DNA from: an uncultured Collinsella sp.
GTDB taxonomy: Bacteria > Actinomycetota > Coriobacteriia > Coriobacteriales > Coriobacteriaceae
Direction of reading: 5' to 3'
NCBI GenBank assembly: GCA_959027945.1
Contig: CAUFRO010000003.1
Location: 1-64,000, forward strand
Length of the DNA: 64,000 bases
The first letter of the stretch is position 1. Every line of letters starts with the position of its first letter. Positions 50,235 through 58,622 of the stretch are shown one piece after another. The notes below the pieces were generated by a model, which saw nothing but the letters and a program-made list of their open reading frames with translations, did not search any database and was not told the DNA's origin. A program made the translations under genes and the position numbers.

Positions 50235-51113
50235 CTATACAAGACCCCAGGTCTTGACCTCTTGGTCGAGCCAGCCGTCGGCCAGGCGATCGCAAATCAC
50301 CTGATCGACCACGGCCGAAAGGTCGCAGCCCTTCTTGGTCGCCACGCCGTAGCCCTGCTCGCCAAACTTGACCTCGGGCTGCAGCAGCTCAACGGTCTCG
50401 TTCATGTAACCGGCCAGCGTGGAGCGGTCCATAGCAAAGACGTCGATATTGCCGGCATCGAGCGAACTCTTGATGATGGGGTAGCCGCTAAAGGCCCTAA
50501 ACTCGGGCTTACAGCTAAAGCCGTTGTCCTTGATCATCTGCTCAATCAGGCCCTGCGTGGTAGCACCCTGGCTCACGCCAATGACCTTGCCGTCCAGGTC
50601 CTCAATCGAGGTAAAGCCCGAACGCTTCTTGACCATGAGTCCCACGTAGTCGGTGCGGTACGGCGTCGAGAAATCCCAGCTCTTCTTGCGCTCGTCGGTG
50701 ATGGTGTAGGTCGCCGCGACCACGTCAAGTTGGCCGTTATCGATCAGCGGGCCGCGCGTCTTGGGCGTTACGTCGGTAAACTCGACAAGCTCCTGGGCGC
50801 GGGCTTCCTTGTAGCTCACGCCAAAGACGGCAGCGGCGATCTGGTAGCACAAATCGACTTCCATGCCCTCAAAGCGGCCCTTGGCGGTGTCGTAATAGCC
50901 ATAGCCGGGAACGTCCTTCTTAACGCCGGCATTCAGATGGCCACGCGACTTAATGGCCGCAAGCTTGGACCCCTTGTCGGAGCCCTCGCCACTGGTGGAG
51001 TTGCCGCAACCGGTAAGCGCGGTCCCCGTCAGCGCAAGCATGCCGGCGCCAGCCAGTTGCAAAAAGCGACGGCGCGACACGGCCGCCCTCGTCATATCCG
51101 TCATGTCTATCAC
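50235..51113 (-). CDS. Amino-acid ABC transporter substrate-binding lipoprotein
   Basis: The protein (292 residues or slightly shorter) has a twin-arginine-like signal (SRRRFLQLAGAGM) leading to a lipobox LTGC. The lipid-anchored mature protein is a family 3 binding protein (GKRFEG-like GRFEGMEVDLCYQIA, SWDFSTPYRTDYVGLMV, GVSQGATTQG). Starts at GTG 51113, ATG 51104 and ATG 51095 are all possible; none has a strong ribosome site. It follows the ATPase stop by five bases. Confidence 0.9.
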   Translation of the reverse strand: MIDMTDMTRAAVSRRRFLQLAGAGMLALTGTALTGCGNSTSGEGSDKGSKLAAIKSRGHLNAGVKKDVPGYGYYDTAKGRFEGMEVDLCYQIAAAVFGVSYKEARAQELVEFTDVTPKTRGPLIDNGQLDVVAATYTITDERKKSWDFSTPYRTDYVGLMVKKRSGFTSIEDLDGKVIGVSQGATTQGLIEQMIKDNGFSCKPEFRAFSGYPIIKSSLDAGNIDVFAMDRSTLAGYMNETVELLQPEVKFGEQGYGVATKKGCDLSAVVDQVICDRLADGWLDQEVKTWGLV

Positions 51114-51118
51114 CGCGC

Positions 51119-51850
51119 CTAGTGCAGAATCTTGGACAGGAACTCGCGGCAGCGCGGGTTCTCGGGGTTATCGAAGAAGTGCTCGGGCGTGCCCTCCTCC
51201 AGGATGCGGCCGTCCTCCATAAAGATGACGCGGTCGGCCACCTGGCGCGCAAAGCCCATCTCGTGCGTCACGCAGATCATGGTGATGTCCTCCTGCGCGA
51301 GCTCAATCATAACGTCCAGGACTTCCTGGACCATCTCGGGGTCGAGCGCCGAGGTCGGCTCGTCAAACAGGATGATGGGCTGTTTGGTGCACAGGGCACG
51401 GGCGATGGCGATGCGCTGCTGCTGACCGCCCGAGAGATTCTGCGGATACTCGCCGGCCTTATGCGCCATGCCAACGCGCTTGAGCGCGGCGATGGCGATC
51501 TCGGTCGCCTCCTCCTTGCTCTTCTTTTGCAGCTTGATGGGCGCGAGCGTCAGGTTGCCAAGCACCGTCATGTTGGAATACAGGTTGAACTGCTGAAACA
51601 CCATGGAGCTATACTTGCGAGCCATCTCTAGGTGATTCTTTTTGGTGAGCGGTGTGCCGTCGATGATGACCTCGCCCGACGTGGGCTCCTCCAGATAATC
51701 GACACAGCGGATGAGCGTCGACTTGCCCGAGCCGGAAGGCCCGATCATTACGAGCTTCTCGCCGCGCTTGACGGTGAGATTGATATCTTTGAGCACATGC
51801 AGGTCGCCAAAGTACTTGTTGAGATGCTTGATCTCGATCATGTCTGCCAT
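51119..51850 (-). CDS. Polar amino-acid ABC transporter ATPase
   Basis: The 243-residue GlnQ/HisP-class ATPase has Walker A GPSGSGKST, Q-loop FQQFNLYSNMT, signature LSGGQQQR, Walker B IILFDEPTSALDPE and switch VTHEMGFA. It is the first gene of the ATPase, binding-protein, permease, permease operon. Starts at 51850 or 51841 are equally plausible. Confidence 0.92.
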   Translation of the reverse strand: MADMIEIKHLNKYFGDLHVLKDINLTVKRGEKLVMIGPSGSGKSTLIRCVDYLEEPTSGEVIIDGTPLTKKNHLEMARKYSSMVFQQFNLYSNMTVLGNLTLAPIKLQKKSKEEATEIAIAALKRVGMAHKAGEYPQNLSGGQQQRIAIARALCTKQPIILFDEPTSALDPEMVQEVLDVMIELAQEDITMICVTHEMGFARQVADRVIFMEDGRILEEGTPEHFFDNPENPRCREFLSKILH

Positions 51851-51955
51851 GAATGTCCCTTCCCTGCGTTTACATGAGTTGAACTATTGTACGGAAAGAA
51901 CCGCGTTTCCGCAGCCCACACTACATTCCCGTAAAGAACCCGCAACCTTTCACCC

Positions 51956-52024
51956 ACTCATTGGGGACAGACTTAAATGAGTGCCCGCTCATGGGGTACT
52001 CATTTAAGTCTGTCCCCAATGAGT
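51956..52024. repeat. GGGGAC palindrome with 27-base perfect arms
   Basis: The arms at 51956-51982 and 51998-52024 are exact complements (ACTCATTGGGGACAG, then ACTTAAATGAGT). Each arm also begins ACTCATT and ends AATGAGT-like, so it is palindromic at two levels. Confidence 0.8.
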
Positions 52025-52158
52025 GCCGTTGAGCATAAGTCAGCGAAAACCCGTACACGCGAGCAAGGTGACGTGAAATGAAAGGGCGCAGACCTTATGG
52101 TCGCGCCCTTGAAATTGAACGTCAGATTGCCGTGTGTACGGGTTTGCAGCGTCGAGCC

Positions 52159-52186
52159 GTTATGCGGTTTGGTAAAACCGCATAAC
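52159..52186 (-). terminator. yqeY terminator
   Basis: The stem GTTATGCGGTTT/AAACCGCATAAC has a GGTA loop, three bases past the stop of the YqeY gene. Confidence 0.65.
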
Positions 52187-52189
52187 AAA

Positions 52190-52633
52190 TTACGCGAGTT
52201 TGGCTCCAACGATCTTTGCTGCCGCAGGCTTGTCGAAGTTGCCGCCGGTGGCCTTGCCCAGAGCGCCCATGACCTGGCCCATCTGCTTCTTGGACGTGGC
52301 GCCCAGCTCGGCGATGACCTGCTCGATCAGAGCCTCGAGCTCCTCGCCCGAAACCTGCGCGGGCAGCAGGCTCTCCAAAATCTTGACCTGCTCGGTCAGG
52401 TTGTCGGTACGCTCCTGGTCGGTGCCGGCCTTGATGGACATCTCCAGTGTCTCGCTCGTCTGCTTGATCAGACGCTTGATCATGCTGTTGACGTCTTCCT
52501 CGGTCACATCGCGGCGCTCATTGACCTCGATATTCTTCACCTCGGCCTTAACCTGGCGAATGATGGACAGGCGAACCTTGTCCTTGGCCTTCATGGCCGC
52601 GATCATTTCCTTCTGCAGCTCTTCGTTGGTCAT
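52190..52633 (-). CDS. GatB/YqeY domain protein
   Basis: The 147-residue helical protein is the stand-alone YqeY domain (IRQVKAEVKNIEV, GATSKKQMGQVMGAL and KPAAAKIV), related to the tRNA-binding tail of GatB amidotransferase. The free form is of unknown function, possibly tRNA-related. ATG 52633 has AGAGGA seven bases upstream. It lies 54 bases after the foldase gene. Confidence 0.88.
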   Translation of the reverse strand: MTNEELQKEMIAAMKAKDKVRLSIIRQVKAEVKNIEVNERRDVTEEDVNSMIKRLIKQTSETLEMSIKAGTDQERTDNLTEQVKILESLLPAQVSGEELEALIEQVIAELGATSKKQMGQVMGALGKATGGNFDKPAAAKIVGAKLA

Positions 52634-52687
52634 CTGCAAATCCTCTCTAATAGCGTGGGCGGCACTCGCGCGAGCACCGCCCCATGA

Positions 52688-53911
52688 TTACTCAGTCGTC
52701 GACGAATCGTCGGTCGAACTCTTGGTGATGCCCTTCAGACTCACGTTATAGGGTACGTCCTTGGGCATGGGGTTGACGGTAATGTCGGCGTCCTTCTTGT
52801 ACTGCTCCAGCCACTCACTGTACGCGGTACTGGCCGCCTGCGTCTTCACCACGTTGGAGACGTACTTTTTGATGGCCTTGGGTACCTGGTTGATGTCATC
52901 AACCTGGCTATCGACATGGAAGTATTCGGTGCACTTGATGATGTGGTAACCATAGGTCGACTCGATGACTTCGCTCACGTCGCCCTTGTTGAGCCCCTCG
53001 AGCGCCGTCTGGTAGCTGTCGACAAAGGTGGTGAGCTTATCCCAGCCCACATCGCCCTTCTTCTCCTTGGAACCGGTGTCCTCGGAGTACTGCTCAACGG
53101 CGTCCTCAAAGCTCAGCTCACCGGAGTTGATCTTGTCCAAGCACTCCTGCGCCTTGGCCTTGGCGGCAGCCTTGTCCTCGTCGGAAGCGTCGGAATCAAC
53201 CTTGATCAGGATGTTCGACGAGCGACGGGCGTCGTTGTAGCTGGACAGGTTTTCGTTGATGTAATCGACAATCTCGCTGTCCTTGGGTTTGCTCGTGGGC
53301 GCGACGGCATCCTTGAGTTTCTGCTGCGCCAGACTCTCCTTGAGCGAATCCTTGTAGGTATCCTCGGTATAGCCGTAGGTCTTGAGGGTCTTCTTAAAGG
53401 CCTTGGCACCGCCCGCGCTCTTGCACGCGTCCTTCCAAGCCTTCTCGACCTCCTCGTCCGAGACGGTCACGCCGTTCTCCTTCTGCGCCTGCTGAAGCAG
53501 AATCTGCTGCGTGTACGAGTCGATGAGCTGCTTGCGGTACTTCTTGGGCGTGAGGTCGTTGTCGACCAGGTACCGTGCCCAGTCTTCGTCCTTGGTGTAG
53601 CCGTAGGACGTGCGCATGCTCATGATCTGCTTGGTCACGGTGTCCTCGGTGAGGTTGGTGCCGTTGATGGTGGCAGCCACGCCGCCGGTCAGCTTGTAGC
53701 CCGTACCGGTGTCCTCGGTCTGCGACATTAGGCCGGAGCACGCCATGGCCGAGACGGAAAGCAGCATCGCCAGCACGCCGATGACCACCAAAACGATCTT
53801 GACGGTCTTGGACACATAGGTCTTGCGCTGCTTCTTACGAGAGCTGGAGGCGGCGCGGGCCTGCTGCTCAGGCGTCGGCGCGGCCTCGGGGTTCTTTTTC
53901 TTATTTGCCAT
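52688..53911 (-). CDS. PrsA/SurA-like peptidyl-prolyl isomerase, membrane-anchored
   Basis: The 407-residue protein has a basic N-terminus, one membrane helix (about 38-58, ending SAMACSG), a SurA-N-like chaperone region (about 70-240) and a parvulin domain (about 240-350, SSNILIKVDSDAS, GELSFEDAVEQYSEDTGS and VIESTYGYHIIKC). It would fold exported proteins on the outer face of the membrane. A lipobox is only weakly fitted, so it is probably helix-anchored. ATG 53911 was chosen, with AAAGG upstream. The C-terminus is Ser/Thr-rich. Confidence 0.88.
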   Translation of the reverse strand: MANKKKNPEAAPTPEQQARAASSSRKKQRKTYVSKTVKIVLVVIGVLAMLLSVSAMACSGLMSQTEDTGTGYKLTGGVAATINGTNLTEDTVTKQIMSMRTSYGYTKDEDWARYLVDNDLTPKKYRKQLIDSYTQQILLQQAQKENGVTVSDEEVEKAWKDACKSAGGAKAFKKTLKTYGYTEDTYKDSLKESLAQQKLKDAVAPTSKPKDSEIVDYINENLSSYNDARRSSNILIKVDSDASDEDKAAAKAKAQECLDKINSGELSFEDAVEQYSEDTGSKEKKGDVGWDKLTTFVDSYQTALEGLNKGDVSEVIESTYGYHIIKCTEYFHVDSQVDDINQVPKAIKKYVSNVVKTQAASTAYSEWLEQYKKDADITVNPMPKDVPYNVSLKGITKSSTDDSSTTE

Positions 53912-53984
53912 GTTTGGCCTTTCGCAAAACGAATCGAACAAACGCCATTGTGTCACAACGCAGCCCCCACGGCACACCTGGCGC

Positions 53985-54096
53985 AAAGGGGACAGGTTAA
54001 TCTGCACCATTTTGGTGCAAAGGGGACAGCTCCGGCAGTTGGCACTTGGGGACGTTCCTTTTCTGCCGGCAGTTAGGGACAGCCCCCAAGTGCCGC
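53985..54096. repeat. GGGGACAG repeats and hairpin between foldase and PTS genes
   Basis: GCAAAGGGGACAG occurs twice (53985-54030). It is followed by a CGGCAGTT...CCGGCAGTTAGGGACAG unit inside a GGCACTTGGGG/CCCCAAGTGCC hairpin (54041-54051, 54084-54094). The same words occur in the composite repeats at 12.4 and 16.1 kb. Confidence 0.65.
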
Positions 54097-54097
54097 C

Positions 54098-54562
54098 TTA
54101 GAAGTGGCGGCGAATGGCGTCGACCATGCCCTGGGGCGTGGTCTGGCCGAGCACATCGGCTGCGGCGTCGGCGTCCATAAAGATGTTCATGAGCGCCTGC
54201 AGAGCCTCGACCTGGCCGCCCGGCTCGGAAATACCCAGATTGATGATGATCTGTGCCGGCACGGGAGCGCCCATGCCCGCCATCGCGTTGAACGTCACGG
54301 GCGCGGCGGGCTTTACCACCGCGATATAGGGCTTGGACACAAACCCCGGGTCGGTATGCGGAATAGCAATGTTGGCCGCCGGCATGGCAAGACCCGTGGG
54401 ATAGGCATCCTCGCGCGTGCGGACGGCGTCGAGCCAGCCGGGCGCAATGTAGCCGCGCGGGGCAAGCTCGCCCTCAAGCTGCGCAAACAACTCATCCGGC
54501 GACACACACTCCCAATCAAAAAACACCAGCTCAGGCGTAAAAAGCGCTTCGTTATCCGCCAT
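54098..54562 (-). CDS. PTS EIIA component (fructose/galactitol type)
   Basis: The 154-residue protein of the PTS_EIIA_2 fold carries the active-site His in NIAIPHTDP. Such subunits accept phosphate from HPr and pass it to EIIB, or act as regulators. No EIIB, EIIC or sugar-metabolism gene is nearby, so a regulatory role is possible. Length is normal. It is flanked by GGGGAC-type palindromes on both sides. Confidence 0.85.
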   Translation of the reverse strand: MADNEALFTPELVFFDWECVSPDELFAQLEGELAPRGYIAPGWLDAVRTREDAYPTGLAMPAANIAIPHTDPGFVSKPYIAVVKPAAPVTFNAMAGMGAPVPAQIIINLGISEPGGQVEALQALMNIFMDADAAADVLGQTTPQGMVDAIRRHF

Positions 54563-54580
54563 GCGCTCACCTCTCTCACC

Positions 54581-54636
54581 TAGTCACCTGCGACGTTCTT
54601 GAATGACTAGTCATTTAAGAACGTCGCAGGTGACTA
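54581..54636. repeat. Near-perfect 56-base loopless palindrome
   Basis: Both halves (28 bases each, centred at 54608/54609 in TGACTAGTCA) match except at one base. The half reads TAGTCACCTGCGACG, then TTCTTAAATGACT. It shares TGACTAGTCATTTAAGAACG with the composite repeats. Confidence 0.75.
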
Positions 54637-54714
54637 CCTAAAACAAAGGACGGCCACTCGCGCCTTGGCGCCAATGACCACCCTGACTACTCGGCTAAAT
54701 TGTACTGTGCGCCG

Positions 54715-55416
54715 CTAGCCGCGAGGCGCATCAATTGCGACCTTGCCGCTCTCCAGCACGTGGACGCGGCCGTCGGCGAGCATCTGCACGACCTCGGGAT
54801 ACAGCACGTGCTCAATCGCATGGATGTGCTCCTCGAGCGTGTCGACATCCCAGCCCTCCTCAACAGCCAGCGCACGCTGGGCGATGATGGGACCGTTGTC
54901 GTAAATCTCGTTGGCAAAATGCACGGTCACGCCGGTCACCTTGACGCCGCGCGCAAAGGCGTCGTCAATCGCATGCGCACCGGTAAAGCTCGGCAGCAGC
55001 GCCGGATGCAAGTTGACCACGCGGTTGGGAAACGCCGCCAGCAGAGGCGTGTGCACCATGCGCATGTAGCCGGCCATGACCACATACTCGCAGCCGCGCT
55101 CGAGAAGCTCGTGCGCGATGATCTCGTCGGCGGCAATAGGGTCGGCATAGACATCCTTGGACAGCGTGAGCGTCTGGATGCCCGCGCGCTCAGCGCGCTG
55201 CAAACCCTTAGCCGAAGGACGGCTCGACACCACAAGCTCAATCGAAGCGTTGAGCTTGCCGGCGGCGATCAGATCGATCAGCGCCTGCAGGTTGGTACCC
55301 GAACCGCTGATGAGCACACCGATCTTGAGCGGCTCGGCCGTATCGGTGCCGGTCGGACGGGTATAGGGCACAAAATCCAGGCCCTCGCCAGCAGCCATCT
55401 GCTCGTTAGCGCTCAT
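54715..55416 (-). CDS. purN: Phosphoribosylglycinamide formyltransferase
   Basis: The 233-residue GAR transformylase uses 10-formyl-THF in purine synthesis. Motifs are VLISGSGTNLQALID (GAR binding), VMAGYMRMV, NLHPALLPSFTGAHAIDDA (catalytic Asn-His) and VHFANEIYDNGPIIAQ (catalytic Asp). ATG 55416 overlaps the end of purM by 11 bases, so translation is coupled. A short Met-Ser-Ala N-terminal extension of about 25 residues precedes the fold. Confidence 0.95.
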   Translation of the reverse strand: MSANEQMAAGEGLDFVPYTRPTGTDTAEPLKIGVLISGSGTNLQALIDLIAAGKLNASIELVVSSRPSAKGLQRAERAGIQTLTLSKDVYADPIAADEIIAHELLERGCEYVVMAGYMRMVHTPLLAAFPNRVVNLHPALLPSFTGAHAIDDAFARGVKVTGVTVHFANEIYDNGPIIAQRALAVEEGWDVDTLEEHIHAIEHVLYPEVVQMLADGRVHVLESGKVAIDAPRG

Positions 55417-56509
55417 CGGAGTACACGACCTTACCGGAACCCTCGACGCACTCGCCCACGCGGAACGGCTTCTCGCCGAGCGCAACCAGAGCCTCGGTAA
55501 CCGCGGCCTCGTCCTCGGGGGCGACGATCAGGCACAGGCCAACGCCCATGTTGAAGGTCTTGCATGCCTCGTTGGGCGCAAGCTCGGCCTGGCGCGACAC
55601 GTAGGTGATGACGGGCGGAACATCCCAGCCCATCTCGGCACCGTTGCGGGTGACCACGGCGTCGACGTCGTCGGCGAGCGCGCGGTTGAGGTTCTCGGTA
55701 ATACCGCCGCCAGTGATGTGGGCGATGGCGTGCACGTTGGCGCCGCCGCGCAGCAGCTCCAGGATCGGCTTGACGTAGATGCGCGTGGGGGCCAGCAGAG
55801 CGTCTGCCAGCGATGCGCCACCGAGCTCCTCGAGCGGACGGCTCAGCTCCTCGGCCTTAGCGGCGGCCTCGGGCGTGCCCGGCTTGATGCCGTCGACACC
55901 GATGACCTTGCGCACGAGCGAGTAGCCGTTGGAGTGCACGCCGGTGGAGGGCAGGCCCAAGATCACGTCGCCGGGGCGGACGTTCGCGGGATCGAGCATC
56001 TTGGGACGATCGACGACGCCCACGGTAAAGCCGGCGAGGTCGTAGTCGGCCGGGGCCATGACGCCCGGGTGCTCGGCCATCTCGCCGCCCACGAGCGCGC
56101 AGCCCGCGAGCTTGCAGCCGTCGGCCACGCCCTTGATGATCTTTGCCATGTGCTCGGCCTCAATGTGACCGATGGCAACGTAATCCAGGAAGAACAGCGG
56201 CTCGGCGCCCGAAGCCAAAATGTCATTGACGCACATGGCGACCAGGTCCTGACCCACCGTCTCGTGACGGTCCATGATCTGGGCGAGCACGAGCTTGGTG
56301 CCCACGCCGTCGGTGCCGCTGATCAGGATCGGGTCTTCCATATCCTTAAGCGCGGCAGCCGAGAACAGGCCACCAAAGCCACCGATGCCGCCGATAACCT
56401 CGGGGCGGTTGGTGTCCTTGACCATCTGCTTGATCGCGTCGACGGCGCGGCCGCCCTCGGCGGTATCGACGCCGGCGTCCTCGTACGTCACATGCTTGCT
56501 GTCGCTCAT
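55406..56509 (-). CDS. purM: Phosphoribosylformylglycinamidine cyclo-ligase
   Basis: The 367-residue AIR synthetase has an N-terminal VTYEDAGVD, SGTDGVGTKL, the DLVAMCVNDI region, GGEMAEHPG and the C-terminal GGITENLNRAL. It converts FGAM to AIR with ATP. It lies between purF and purN, so purF-purM-purN form one operon interrupted by a 156-base gap after purF that contains a hairpin repeat. Confidence 0.95.
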   Translation of the reverse strand: MSDSKHVTYEDAGVDTAEGGRAVDAIKQMVKDTNRPEVIGGIGGFGGLFSAAALKDMEDPILISGTDGVGTKLVLAQIMDRHETVGQDLVAMCVNDILASGAEPLFFLDYVAIGHIEAEHMAKIIKGVADGCKLAGCALVGGEMAEHPGVMAPADYDLAGFTVGVVDRPKMLDPANVRPGDVILGLPSTGVHSNGYSLVRKVIGVDGIKPGTPEAAAKAEELSRPLEELGGASLADALLAPTRIYVKPILELLRGGANVHAIAHITGGGITENLNRALADDVDAVVTRNGAEMGWDVPPVITYVSRQAELAPNEACKTFNMGVGLCLIVAPEDEAAVTEALVALGEKPFRVGECVEGSGKVVYSDER

Positions 56510-56626
56510 CTGAGCCTTCCTCTCCCACTACCGTTCGCCACGCGGGCGGCAAACGGTACTCATAGTTGCGTTCATTTCGGCGCATGCCACAACAGCACAC
56601 GCCGTCATATCAACAAAACAGCAGGT

Positions 56627-56668
56627 AAAACCTACCAAAATAAACCTATCCCTTTTTGGCAGGTTTTA
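56627..56668. repeat. AAACCTACC hairpin, copy 3 (purF-purM gap)
   Basis: GTAAAACCTACCAAAA pairs with TTTTGGCAGGTTTTA. The hairpin overlaps the purF stop codon and could act as an internal attenuator in the pur operon. Confidence 0.65.
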
Positions 56669-58336
56669 TGCTTCGCCGTGCTCCTCTTCCCAGCTGCGGT
56701 CGTCGTATTTCTCGACCACGGCGTCGTCGTCAAAGTGCAGCGGCTTGTCCAGGTTGCGGGGCTTAAAGCCCTCCATGAACTTGTCGCGGCCAAAGCTCTC
56801 GGGAATCGCCACGGGATAGCGGCCGGTAAAGCACGCATCGCAGTAACCGCCCTTGGGCATGACCTTCAGCAGGCCCTCGACCGAAAGGAAGGCCAGCGAA
56901 TCGGCGCCAATGTACTCGCAAATCTCATCGACCGTCTTGTTGGCGCTAATGAGCTGCGACTGCACGTCGGTATCGATGCCGTAGAAGCACGGCCAGATGA
57001 CCTCGGGCGAGTTGATGCGGATGTGAATCTCCTTGGCGCCGGCGTTGCGCAGCATCTTGACGAGCTGCACCATGGTGGTGCCACGCACGATGGAGTCGTC
57101 GATGACGACCAGGCGCTTGCCCTCGATGTTGTCGCGCAGCGGGTTGAGCTTCATGCGCACGCCCATGGCGCGCAGCTCCTGCGTAGGCTCGATAAACGTG
57201 CGGCCCACGTAACGGTTCTTGATGAGGCCCTCGCCAAAGGGAATGCCGCTCTCGTGCGAATAGCCCTCCGCAGGCGGCAGGCCGGAGTCGGGCACGCCGA
57301 TGACCAGGTCGGCCTCGACGGGCTCTTCGTGTGCCAGCTGACGACCCATGTCGTAACGGCAGGCATAGACGCTCTTGCCGTTCATGATGGAGTCGGGGCG
57401 GGCAAAGTAGACCTGCTCAAAGATGCAGTTTGCGGGCTCTTCGGCTGCAGGCACGCCCTGCTCGGATACCAGACCCTCGGCGCTGATGCGCAAGATCTCG
57501 CCGGGACGGACGTCACGGACGTACTCGGCACCCACGATGTCGAGTGCGCAAGTCTCGGAAGCAACGACCCAGCCGCCGGCGCGCGTGACACGGACGGCGG
57601 AGTCGACCGTCGCGGCGCCGTCCTGCGACGGCAGCTGCGAAACGGCTGCGGCATCGGCCTGGTCCAGACCCTCGTCCACCAGCTTGCCCAGCACGAGCGG
57701 GCGAATGCCGTGTGGATCGCGGAATGCGTAGAGCGCCTGCTCGTTGATGAGCGTCATGGCGTAGCCGCCGCGCACGAGCTCCATGGTCTTGCGAATGCCC
57801 TCGCGCAGATGGCCTGTACGCTGGGTAAAGTAGCCGATAAGCTTGGTCGCGACCTCGGAATCCGAATTGGAGAGGAACGGCACGCCCAGCTCGATCAGCT
57901 GGCGGCGCAGCTCATCGGTGTTGACCAGAGTGCCGTTGTGCGCGAGCGCGATAATGACGCTATTGATGGTAGAGAGGTGCGGCTGAGAGGCTTCCCAGCT
58001 CTTGGCGCCGGCAGTGCCGTAGCGCACATGACCCACGGCCAGCTGGCCGGAGAGCGTCGACAGGTCGGCGTTGGAGAACACGCGGTCGAGCAGGCCCAGA
58101 TCCTTGCGGACCATAACCGTGCCGCCGTCGCCCACGGCGATTCCCGCCGATTCCTGGCCACGGTGCTGCAGTGCACGCAGGCCAAAGTACGTCAGTCGAG
58201 CCACGTCGCGATCGGGCGCCCATACGCCGAAAATGCCACATTCCTCATGCAGCTGGTCGGAGTCCGGATCATACGTCGACATGGTGTTCACCTGTCCCGC
58301 GGCACGCTCGGCCGCGCGGATGGTTTCTTGAGACAT
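56666..58336 (-). CDS. purF: Amidophosphoribosyltransferase
   Basis: The 556-residue enzyme commits PRPP to purine synthesis. The glutaminase domain begins HEECGIFGV with the nucleophile Cys, implying a cleaved propeptide. The phosphoribosyl domain has VVIDDSIVRGTTM (PRPP site) and the [4Fe-4S]-type Cys region near YCDACFTGRYPV. The first ATG (58336) has GAGGGG upstream and gives a propeptide of about 33 residues; ATG 58282 with AGGTG would give about 15. It is the first gene of the pur operon on this strand. Confidence 0.95.
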   Translation of the reverse strand: MSQETIRAAERAAGQVNTMSTYDPDSDQLHEECGIFGVWAPDRDVARLTYFGLRALQHRGQESAGIAVGDGGTVMVRKDLGLLDRVFSNADLSTLSGQLAVGHVRYGTAGAKSWEASQPHLSTINSVIIALAHNGTLVNTDELRRQLIELGVPFLSNSDSEVATKLIGYFTQRTGHLREGIRKTMELVRGGYAMTLINEQALYAFRDPHGIRPLVLGKLVDEGLDQADAAAVSQLPSQDGAATVDSAVRVTRAGGWVVASETCALDIVGAEYVRDVRPGEILRISAEGLVSEQGVPAAEEPANCIFEQVYFARPDSIMNGKSVYACRYDMGRQLAHEEPVEADLVIGVPDSGLPPAEGYSHESGIPFGEGLIKNRYVGRTFIEPTQELRAMGVRMKLNPLRDNIEGKRLVVIDDSIVRGTTMVQLVKMLRNAGAKEIHIRINSPEVIWPCFYGIDTDVQSQLISANKTVDEICEYIGADSLAFLSVEGLLKVMPKGGYCDACFTGRYPVAIPESFGRDKFMEGFKPRNLDKPLHFDDDAVVEKYDDRSWEEEHGEA

Positions 58337-58567
58337 GGCATCCCCTCAGAGCCTCGTATTTTTGGCGTTACCCGCCTTATTATACGCACGGCGCGACGCG
58401 CTCCCCAGCGCATGAGCAGCGCTTTTTAAAAGCCCACCGAGCTAATAATCAGTTTTGTTGCCAAACATTTTATCGGTCTGTCTAGTGCAAGCGCCCGCGC
58501 CCCCAGATGGCCGCCGTGTCCACCGTTGGGGATTACAAAGTTGCAATTGGGACGTTCGTCCTGTCTT

Positions 58568-58596
58568 TTGGCAGGTCGGCGGCGTATCCTTATAAC
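58568..58596 (+). promoter_or_regulatory. Consensus-like promoter of the CmpB-type gene
   Basis: TTGGCA (58568-58573), a 17-base spacer, then TATAAC (58591-58596). The start codon is 27 bases further on. Confidence 0.6.
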
Positions 58597-58622
58597 CTAC
58601 AACAAAGCGAGAAAGGTTCTGT

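Larger units (their letters stand above)
51851..52189. other. Gap with palindrome and hairpins upstream of the ATPase gene
   Basis: No gene is seen. Contents are the 27-base perfect-arm GGGGAC palindrome (51956-52024), a hairpin AAGGGCGC...GCGCCCTT near 52081-52109 flanked by CCCGTACAC/GTGTACGGG, and the yqeY terminator at 52159-52186. Confidence 0.6.
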
